From positions 124,001 to 188,000 of the forward strand of contig NVUJ01000002.1 in the NCBI GenBank assembly GCA_002733135.1: a DNA stretch of 64,000 nucleotides, given 5' to 3'. Origin of the DNA: Cycloclasticus sp. Its GTDB lineage: Bacteria > Pseudomonadota > Gammaproteobacteria > Methylococcales > Cycloclasticaceae. The position numbers and the translations under genes were made by a program. How positions within the stretch are numbered: the stretch's first letter is position 1; the number at the start of each line of letters is the position of its first letter. Positions 46,456 through 53,162 of the stretch are shown here, piece after piece. Below the pieces are notes generated by a model that saw only the letters and a list, made by a program, of their open reading frames with translations, was not told where the DNA came from and did no database searches.

Positions 46456-46494
46456 ATGAACAGACAATTTTCCATTGCGCCAATGATGGACTAG
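46456..46494 (+). pseudogene. Stranded original 5' end of dusA (MNRQFSIAPMMD-stop)
   Basis: ATG AAC AGA CAA TTT TCC ATT GCG CCA ATG ATG GAC TAG; SIAPMMD is identical to the live DusA N-terminus (SIAPMMDWTD, 49180 ff). Confidence 0.8.
46471..46490 (+). repeat. Distal attachment-site copy (att core) of the dusA island
   Basis: TCCATTGCGCCAATGATGGA, exact 20-bp direct repeat of 49182-49201; similarity continues (CTAGACAGAC vs TTGGACTGAC). Confidence 0.85.
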
Positions 46495-46630
46495 ACAGAC
46501 TGCTTTAATTAAGCTTTCGTTTTCAATGTCTTAGCTCAACTACAAGAAAAAATGACGCGAATAGGCGTACTAGATTGTTACATAACCGTCGCATCAACCT
46601 GAATTAAAAGCTATTCCGGTTATGCTTTTT

Positions 46631-46637
46631 GTTAGCT
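46631..46637 (+). other. Predicted left boundary of cassette 1 (G^TTAGCT)
   Basis: GTTAGCT is the exact reverse complement of the R''-like box AGCTAAC (47691-47697), as expected for a cassette whose circular form rebuilds its attC. Confidence 0.55.
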
Positions 46638-46716
46638 GTAACTGAAGTTCTGGAGTATTTGGCCGAAAACAACTATACTCTGATTAAAATAACAATAGTT
46701 AACCTAAGGAAAAACA

Positions 46717-47184
46717 ATGACTTACAAAGCAATCGATATCGCAAATTGGTTTATTAGTCAATTCGACAAAGAATCAGGCGATGTAATCACTCATCTAAAG
46801 GTTCAAAAACTTCTATACTTTTCAGAGGCTTGGAGCCAAGTTCTGCTTGAAAAGGAATTGTTTCCCGAAGAAATGGAAGCATGGACTCATGGCCCTGTTG
46901 TAAGAGAAGTCTTTAATCAATTTAATAGCGCAGGCTGGCAGCCACTCAATGTTACCGAAGAAATAGTTAAATTTGATCAAGATGTTTCTAATGTGCTTTT
47001 ACAGGTATTGGAAGCTTACGGGGACATTTCAGCAAAGACACTTGAAGAAATGACTCATCAAGATCGGCCATGGAAAGATGCAAGAGGTTCTTTGCCGCTT
47101 GAGGCTAGATGTTCTGATATTATTAGCAAAAACTCTATTAAAGTATATTTCACCGAGAAATATAACGAAGCATTAAATGCCTAA
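46717..47184 (+). CDS. Panacea-domain (DUF4065, SocA/GepA-like) protein, probable antitoxin
   Basis: AIDIANWFISQFDKESGDVITHLKVQKLLYFSEAWSQVLLEKELFPEEMEAWTHGPVVREVFNQF; the KLQKLLYF...EAWxxGPV pattern is typical of DUF4065. Confidence 0.9.
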   Translation: MTYKAIDIANWFISQFDKESGDVITHLKVQKLLYFSEAWSQVLLEKELFPEEMEAWTHGPVVREVFNQFNSAGWQPLNVTEEIVKFDQDVSNVLLQVLEAYGDISAKTLEEMTHQDRPWKDARGSLPLEARCSDIISKNSIKVYFTEKYNEALNA

Positions 47185-47689
47185 AAATGCAAAAAAACGT
47201 CTTCCAAAAAATGCGATTAAAAATGAAGCTTCAGACTTATCTGTAAGAGCAAACCTTAAAGAAGTTAAAATAATAGGGCTAATTGCTAAAGAAATACAAG
47301 AAAACTCAACTCCTCTTAAATTGAATCCATATGTAGCACTGAAATATTATAAAAGCGATTGGCAGTGCTTCTCTGAATGGGAGTCTCAAGAGCTTAAAGA
47401 GTTTTCATCCTTCCTTAAAATACTCCAAAAACATAATTGGGAACAAGTATATAATACTGGTAGTAAAATTCCGAAACATGGGTTGGCGTATACTAAATAT
47501 GAAATTAATGACGTGAATTCAGAAGCTATTAGAAATAAACTAGCATTAGTAAAAAAGGAAATATCTGAAGACATTAATTTTTTTGAATTAAGAGTTAATC
47601 AAAATAAATTGAGAGTTCATGGGTTTCAATCTCAATCTGTATTTTTTCTAGTGGTTTTAGATAGAAATCACGAAGCATTTCCAATGTAA
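47177..47689 (+). CDS. Uncharacterised 170-aa protein, candidate toxin partner of the Panacea antitoxin
   Basis: Overlaps the Panacea gene by 8 bp; C-terminus FFELRVNQNKLRVHGFQSQSVFFLVVLDRNHEAFPM is loosely reminiscent of RelE-type beta-sheet cores. Confidence 0.6.
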   Translation: MPKNAKKRLPKNAIKNEASDLSVRANLKEVKIIGLIAKEIQENSTPLKLNPYVALKYYKSDWQCFSEWESQELKEFSSFLKILQKHNWEQVYNTGSKIPKHGLAYTKYEINDVNSEAIRNKLALVKKEISEDINFFELRVNQNKLRVHGFQSQSVFFLVVLDRNHEAFPM

Positions 47690-47690
47690 C

Positions 47691-47789
47691 AGCTAACAAG
47701 ACACATCCAACGGATCGCCATCAGCGTCACTTGTTTTGCTGTCGCAAAAACGCGCCACTGCTGTCAACCGCTGATGTGCGACGTTAGGC
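47691..47789 (+). repeat. attC-like recombination site of cassette 1 (about 99 bp)
   Basis: R'' AGCTAAC (47691-47697), L'' CACATC (47702-47707), L' GATGTG (47773-47778), R' GTTAGGC (47783-47789; matches GTTRRRY). Apical hairpin GCGT..TTTTGC-TGTC-GCAAAA-ACGC (47724-47753). Confidence 0.85.
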
Positions 47790-48257
47790 TGCCGCAGTAG
47801 CCCATCCATTTTTAGTTTCTTCTAGCTTCATACCATTAGAATAGGTATCTCTATTGAATTGGCCTAGCCCCTCAATCAGGCTGCGAACAGGAGAGTTATC
47901 TGTGGCATATTCATGGTAAAGCATTCTGAGTACACGCTCTGCTGGCTTAGTAATTTTTACTCTATGGTTCTCCCACCCTCTAACTGAATTTTCACTAACT
48001 CCCAACAAATCTGCCAATTGAGATTGAGGCATATCTAGTTCTTTACGTAAAAAACGAATTTCAGCTCCGCTAAGTTGAGGTTTGTTTTTAACTAGGTTTA
48101 AACCAATAGCCTTATGCAAACCATCAACATTATGAATGGCTACACCTTGACCATAAGAAGTTTCTTTAATGTTATAGCCATTACGAAGCCATATTTTGCG
48201 TAAACCACAGCTTGTGTAATGGTACATTTTCTCTTTTTTCATAGGGCTATGCTCCAA
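47784..48257 (-). CDS. HTH (XRE/HigA/MqsA-like) antitoxin
   Basis: LSGAEIRFLRKELDMPQSQLADLLGVSENSVRGWENHRVKITKPAERVLRMLYHEY; overlaps the DUF4258 gene by 11 bp. Stop codon coincides with the TTA of the cassette boundary. Internal starts at 48242 and 48227 are possible. Confidence 0.88.
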   Translation of the reverse strand: MEHSPMKKEKMYHYTSCGLRKIWLRNGYNIKETSYGQGVAIHNVDGLHKAIGLNLVKNKPQLSGAEIRFLRKELDMPQSQLADLLGVSENSVRGWENHRVKITKPAERVLRMLYHEYATDNSPVRSLIEGLGQFNRDTYSNGMKLEETKNGWATAAA

Positions 48258-48573
48258 AGACTGTAATAATTACAACAAAATTTCCTAATTCATCTTTTTC
48301 TAAAGCAGTAACGACTGCAATTATTTCTCCAGCAGACATTACCTCTATTTTCATTTCCATATTACCTTTAATGCTGAGAGCAGGACCCTCCACAATATGA
48401 CCATGAGTTAAGCATTTAAGAACTTGAGTTCTAGTGATTTTTCTAGTGCACATGCGTTTTTCAGCATGCTTAGTGAAAATAACCCTAGAACTATCCTTAG
48501 CTATTTTCTTTATGAGGTTTTTAGCCATCATAGGGGTAATATTGAAATCAATTATATTAGACTCTCTAGCCAA
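48247..48573 (-). CDS. DUF4258-domain protein, probable toxin
   Basis: SSRVIFTKHAEKRMCTRKITRTQVLKCLTHGHIVEGP...MKIEVMSAGEIIAVVTALEKDELGNFVVIITVF; upstream of and overlapping the HTH partner. Confidence 0.85.
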   Translation of the reverse strand: MARESNIIDFNITPMMAKNLIKKIAKDSSRVIFTKHAEKRMCTRKITRTQVLKCLTHGHIVEGPALSIKGNMEMKIEVMSAGEIIAVVTALEKDELGNFVVIITVFGA

Positions 48574-48733
48574 GCTTTATATCTCATGCTATCGTCATAT
48601 ACCGTTAATTATTGACGGTTTGAATGGAATATTCAAGTAATATTTTACTATTTAACTTGTTAGATGGTGATGAAAGGACTAATGAAAAGGCATAACTATA
48701 TTAAGAAAAACAGTATGTTATGGGTGGTTTTCA

Positions 48734-48759
48734 GCCTAACAAGACGCATCAAGTTGGGC
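48734..48759 (+). repeat. Partial attC-like site (R''-L'' half) at the right end of cassette 2
   Basis: GCCTAACAAGACGCATCAAG; GCCTAAC is the reverse complement of GTTAGGC at the cassette 2 start, and CTAACAAGACGCATC matches cassette 1 CTAACAAGACACATC at 14 of 15 positions. No matching 3' arm seen. Confidence 0.65.
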
Positions 48760-49047
48760 AATGTCACTATCCTTCAGTCGCAATAAATCGTATCGCTTAG
48801 ACCTTCCGGTTTTAAATTTATCTAAGTATTCAGCAATCAAATCACTAATGAATACCGGCTCAGACCTGCCGAAGACTTGCGATTCATGCAATTGCGCTTC
48901 ACGTTTACCAGCCCATGACTTAGCTAATTTATGTTGACGAAACGATTTGCTTTCTCGATGAACAATAACACCTTTTTGTTTAATCAAGATCTCAACGCGA
49001 TATGATACGCTACCGTTTTTTAGACGGCGGGTACGAATAGTAGCCAT
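48736..49047 (-). pseudogene. Truncated dusA-type tyrosine recombinase (integrase), N-terminal part only
   Basis: MATIRTRRLKNGSVSYRVEILIKQKGVIVHRESKSFRQHKLAKSWAGKREAQL...LIAEYLDKF...LRLKDSDIAQLDASC*; catalytic domain absent; adjacent to dusA. The listed ORF extends to 49101. Confidence 0.78.
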
Positions 49048-49121
49048 TTCTCTCCTTATGTAGTACGCCTTTTTTTTGGTAACGCAAATGGGCGTATTCA
49101 TAATGTATTAAACGACAAGAT

Positions 49122-50129
49122 ATGACGGTAAGTAAACAACAAGAATCCTTTAAAACAAAGGGAAAGCCTATAGGTACGCTATCCATTGCGCCAATGATGG
49201 ATTGGACTGACAAGCATTGCCGAGTTTTTCATCGTTTATTGTCGCCAAATGCATTGCTGTATACCGAAATGATCACGACGGGTGCGTTGAAGCATGGCGA
49301 TAAAGAGCGGTTTTTATCATTTAATGAAATTGAACAACCTCTCGCTTTGCAGTTAGGCGGCAGTAACCCAGCAGATATGGCGACATGCGCCGAACTTGCT
49401 GAGCATGCCGGCTTCAAAGAGGTGAATATTAATGTGGGTTGCCCAAGCGATCGTGTGCAAAATGGTCGTTTTGGAGCATGTTTAATGTCCGAGCCCGCGT
49501 TGGTTGCTGAGTGTGTTTCCGCTATGCTTGAAAAGGTTTCGATACCGATAACCATCAAAACTAGAACAGGGATTGATGACTTTGATTCGCAAGCGTTTTT
49601 GGTGGATTTCGTGGGCAAGACTGCCGAAGTAGGTTGTCGCACGTTTATAATCCATGCGCGAAAAGCAATTTTAAAAGGCTTGTCACCGAAAGAAAATAGA
49701 ACAATACCTGAACTTAATTACGATCGCGCATACACCGTTAAGAAGGAGTTCCCTGATTTAACCGTCATAGTAAATGGTGGGGTTAAGACGGTGGGTGATA
49801 TAGAACGACATTGGCAACATGTGGATGGTGTGATGATTGGGCGTGAGGCCTATCACAACCCATTCTTTTTAGCAGAAGCGGAACATCACCTTTTTTCACA
49901 ACCGTTAGTGGACAGAGTCGAGGTGTTGAATAATTATCTGCCCTATGTTGAAAGCGAATTGAGCAAAGGCGTGTCGTTGCAAAGTATTTCTAGGCACCTG
50001 TTAGGCTTATTTGCCGGACAGCCGATGGGTAAACATTGGCGCCGTTATTTAAGCGAGAATGCGCGTTTTAAACACTCTGGAACAGAGGTGTTATTAGCCG
50101 CCTTAGAGCAGATGAAACCTTACCAATAA
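49122..50129 (+). CDS. dusA: tRNA-dihydrouridine(20/20a) synthase DusA
   Basis: LSIAPMMDWTDKHCRVFHRLLSPNALLYTEMITTGA; NVGCPSDRVQNGRFGACLM; FIIHARKAILKGLSPKENR; VNGGV; DGVMIGREAYHNP. Confidence 0.96.
   Translation: MTVSKQQESFKTKGKPIGTLSIAPMMDWTDKHCRVFHRLLSPNALLYTEMITTGALKHGDKERFLSFNEIEQPLALQLGGSNPADMATCAELAEHAGFKEVNINVGCPSDRVQNGRFGACLMSEPALVAECVSAMLEKVSIPITIKTRTGIDDFDSQAFLVDFVGKTAEVGCRTFIIHARKAILKGLSPKENRTIPELNYDRAYTVKKEFPDLTVIVNGGVKTVGDIERHWQHVDGVMIGREAYHNPFFLAEAEHHLFSQPLVDRVEVLNNYLPYVESELSKGVSLQSISRHLLGLFAGQPMGKHWRRYLSENARFKHSGTEVLLAALEQMKPYQ
49182..49201 (+). repeat. dusA-proximal attachment-site copy inside the dusA ORF
   Basis: TCCATTGCGCCAATGATGGA, exact match to 46471-46490. Confidence 0.85.
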
Positions 50130-50179
50130 AGTAGCTAAAATAAACGAATAAAACGGTATACTTTGACGACTTAAAGAGC

Positions 50180-50740
50180 ATGACTGGAAACATGGAAAAA
50201 CTATATAAACAAATAATCAGCGAGATTGGTGAAGATACAAGCCGTCAGGGCCTAGTTGATACGCCTAAGCGTGCAGCTAAAGCGATGAGTTTTCTAACCA
50301 GTGGGTATCAGAAGAACCTAGATGATATTGTTAATGGCGCTGTTTTTGACTCTGATGTCGATGATATGATTATTGTTAAAAACATTGAGTTATATTCAAT
50401 GTGTGAGCACCATTTGTTGCCATTTATTGGGCAGTGTCACGTGGCCTATTTACCCAACGGGAAAGTACTAGGCTTATCGAAAGTGGCGAGAATTGTTGAT
50501 ATGTTTGCTAGACGTCTACAAATTCAAGAGCAGTTAACAACGCAAATTGCAGATTCAATTCTAGAAGTAACTGGCGCTAAAGGCGTCGCTGTTGTTGTTG
50601 AGGCGCAGCATTTATGTATGATGATGCGTGGCGTAGAAAAGCAGAATTCTCAAATGACAACCTCCAGTATGCTCGGGCAGTTTCGCACGAACTCTGAGAC
50701 ACGGGCTGAATTTTTAAGCCTCTTAAAAATGGGTCAGTAA
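50180..50740 (+). CDS. folE: GTP cyclohydrolase I
   Basis: [52 protein letters not shown]. Confidence 0.96.
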   Translation: MTGNMEKLYKQIISEIGEDTSRQGLVDTPKRAAKAMSFLTSGYQKNLDDIVNGAVFDSDVDDMIIVKNIELYSMCEHHLLPFIGQCHVAYLPNGKVLGLSKVARIVDMFARRLQIQEQLTTQIADSILEVTGAKGVAVVVEAQHLCMMMRGVEKQNSQMTTSSMLGQFRTNSETRAEFLSLLKMGQ

Positions 50741-50746
50741 TTCGAC

Positions 50747-51742
50747 ATGAAAAAAACTGCTGTTTTATTGGTTAATTTAGGAACGCCAGAAGCGCCTACG
50801 GAAGAGGCTGTTCGCGAGTATTTGAAAGAGTTCTTGTGGGACCCGCGCGTTGTACAAATACCCCATTTCATATGGTGGTTTATTTTGCATGGCGTGGTGT
50901 TAAGAAAGCGCCCTGCAATATCTGCAAAAGCGTATCAAAAAATTTGGACTGACGAAGGCTCGCCTTTAATGGTGTACTCCAAGCGTATTCAACAAGCGTT
51001 ACAAGTTCACTCCGATGACAGTGAAAAGGGGAAATTTAAATATTTTTTGGCTATGCGTTATGGGCAACCATCTATTCAGTCAGTGCTCGATGAAGTGAAA
51101 GAATTTAATCCTGAAAGCCTTATTTTACTGCCACTTTATCCACAATTTGCAACGTCAAGTACGGGTACGACGTGGTATGAATTTAGGCGGGTTTATGCGC
51201 AGTGGGGTGATGATGCGCCCGTTAGTAAAACTATTATGGATTACCACGATAAAGGCGCTTATATTGAAGCATTAGCAGCAAGCGTTAAACAACACTGGGC
51301 AGATAAGGGCCGTGGTGAATGCTTGGTCATATCATTTCATGGGGTTCCGGAAAAAATGATTAGACAAGGGGACCCGTACTTAGCGCAATGCACTAAAACG
51401 GCTGAGTTATTGGTTGATGAACTAAATCTTAAGCCTTTAGAGTGGCGGCTAGTTTTCCAATCTCGATTTGGTAAGGCTAAATGGATACAGCCCTATTGCG
51501 TAGATGTCCTTGAGGGCTTGGCGGAAGAAGGCATGGAGACAATAGATGTTATTTGTCCTGGCTTTTCAGCTGATTGTTTAGAAACGCTAGAAGAAATGGC
51601 GCTGCAAAATCGAGATGTGTTTTTAGCAGCGGGCGGAGACAATTACCGATATATTCCTGCGTTAAATGATAATGCCGGTCATATTCAAATGCTTCATCAG
51701 TTAGTAGAAGACATGAGGGCTAACATCCAAAAAGCTGAATAA
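50747..51742 (+). CDS. hemH: Ferrochelatase
   Basis: AVLLVNLGTPEAPTEEAVREYLKEFLWDPRVV; SFHGVPEKMIRQGDPY; VICPGFSADCLETLEE. Confidence 0.96.
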   Translation: MKKTAVLLVNLGTPEAPTEEAVREYLKEFLWDPRVVQIPHFIWWFILHGVVLRKRPAISAKAYQKIWTDEGSPLMVYSKRIQQALQVHSDDSEKGKFKYFLAMRYGQPSIQSVLDEVKEFNPESLILLPLYPQFATSSTGTTWYEFRRVYAQWGDDAPVSKTIMDYHDKGAYIEALAASVKQHWADKGRGECLVISFHGVPEKMIRQGDPYLAQCTKTAELLVDELNLKPLEWRLVFQSRFGKAKWIQPYCVDVLEGLAEEGMETIDVICPGFSADCLETLEEMALQNRDVFLAAGGDNYRYIPALNDNAGHIQMLHQLVEDMRANIQKAE

Positions 51743-51800
51743 CGACTACATACGCTAACATAAACCACGTACCGTTTTTACCAACACAAAAGAGTATTCG

Positions 51801-52073
51801 ATGAGATTTATAATAATTAGTGTGATTTTATTACTTGCAGCAGGTTGTTCTGAAGAACAGCAAAACAGAATTTCACGTCTAGGCATCAGCTGGATGGAGG
51901 GCGACTACAAGGTGACTTTTTATGAAGGGAGTCGTAAAAAGGAGTGGATTGTACTAGATAGTAAAGTGACGTCCGAAGCTCAAAAAGGTTATTACTACTT
52001 TTGGGTAACTGATGGTGCCAAAAAGAAATATGTTCAAACACCGATAGAGCGCACAGTCATTGAGGAAATGTAG
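51801..52073 (+). CDS. Small putative lipoprotein of unknown function
   Basis: Lipobox LLLAAGC near the N-terminus; 90 aa. Confidence 0.6.
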   Translation: MRFIIISVILLLAAGCSEEQQNRISRLGISWMEGDYKVTFYEGSRKKEWIVLDSKVTSEAQKGYYYFWVTDGAKKKYVQTPIERTVIEEM

Positions 52074-52081
52074 ACTTTTAT

Positions 52082-52849
52082 ATGTGTGAATTACTAGGGA
52101 TGAGTGCGAATGCGCCCACTGACATCTGTTTTAGTTTCAGTGGGCTTATTAAACGCGGCGGAGAAACAGGCGACCATAAGGATGGTTGGGGTATAGCCTT
52201 CTATGAGGGCAAAGGGTACAGATCCTTTCATGACCCCATCGCAAGTGCGGATTCAGAAGTAGCAAAATTCATCCAAGGTTATTCAATAAAAAGCACACAG
52301 GTAATTTGCCATATCAGAAAGGCTAATAGGGGTAGAGTGTGCCTTGAAAATACGCACCCATTTTCAAGAGAGTTATGGGGCAGTACTTGGTCGTTTGCAC
52401 ATAATGGCCAGCTTAAAGGTATTAAAAATAGACCGCTAAAGGATTATCTACCCGTTGGAACAACAGACAGTGAGTACGCATTTTGTTGGGTTATGGATCA
52501 ACTTAAACAATTATTTCCAGTTAAGCCAACAAACAAAAAGAAGTTATGGAATGAAATGGAGGCGCTGTTAAAAAATGTCGCAACGCTAGGGGTTTTTAAT
52601 GTGCTAATCAGTGATGCAGACTGCTTGTTTGTTTTTTGTAGTACAAAACTTTCATGGATAACGAGACAAGCTCCCTTTGCAGATGCTCAGCTAACCGATG
52701 CGGATATTAGTGTGGACTTTAAAAAGGAAACGTCTGATAGCGACATTGTGACCGTTGTAGCTACCAATCCATTAACGTCCAACGAAGACTGGCATGTGAT
52801 GTCCAGAAACGAATTTGCGATTTTTCGTTTGGGGATAAGAACTAAATAG
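52082..52849 (+). CDS. Class II glutamine amidotransferase (YafJ-like)
   Basis: MCELLGMSANAPTDICFSFSGLIKRGGETGDHKDGWGIAFYEGKGYRSFHDP; HIRKANRGRVCLENTHPF. Confidence 0.92.
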   Translation: MCELLGMSANAPTDICFSFSGLIKRGGETGDHKDGWGIAFYEGKGYRSFHDPIASADSEVAKFIQGYSIKSTQVICHIRKANRGRVCLENTHPFSRELWGSTWSFAHNGQLKGIKNRPLKDYLPVGTTDSEYAFCWVMDQLKQLFPVKPTNKKKLWNEMEALLKNVATLGVFNVLISDADCLFVFCSTKLSWITRQAPFADAQLTDADISVDFKKETSDSDIVTVVATNPLTSNEDWHVMSRNEFAIFRLGIRTK

Positions 52850-53162
52850 TATTTGTTACTAAAACAATTTTTTTGAACGCTTATAAACCTTAAGCCGCAG
52901 ATTAAAACCGGTTCTTATACTAGTAAAATACAAAAAAAGAACTACGCTTCTTTATAGACAAGGAATAAGCTAATTTCCACTTAAAATTTATTAAGTTCTT
53001 GATAATAATTTCAACAACTTATAAATTTATTGTTGACAAAACATTAACATTGGACTTAAAGTGATTGATAAGAAAGAATAATTATTTTTAATACTCATGC
53101 AAATTGAATGATTTAATCATGAAGTATTGCTCAAGGAATAGAAAATAAAAATTAAAATTAAA

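Larger units (their letters stand above)
46471..49201. mobile_element. Degenerate dusA-integrated genomic island carrying two integron-cassette-like TA units
   Basis: 20-bp direct repeats at the ends, stranded dusA start, truncated tyrosine integrase N-terminus beside dusA, non-core content, attC-like sites. Confidence 0.8.

Noticed and set aside
48424-48640. Plus-strand ORFs 48424-48615 and 48434-48640 inside cassette 2
   Set aside because: Opposite the DUF4258 gene, short and hydrophobic-random; the DUF4258 frame is far better supported.
46456-49211. Interpretation of the dusA element as an intact prophage or known antiphage system
   Set aside because: No phage structural genes and no intact integrase; only TA-like pairs were found, and any defence role would be speculation.
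49010-49213. Minus-strand ORF spanning the integrase/dusA junction and att site
   Set aside because: Overlaps the dusA 5' end and the integrase start in another frame; no family signature.
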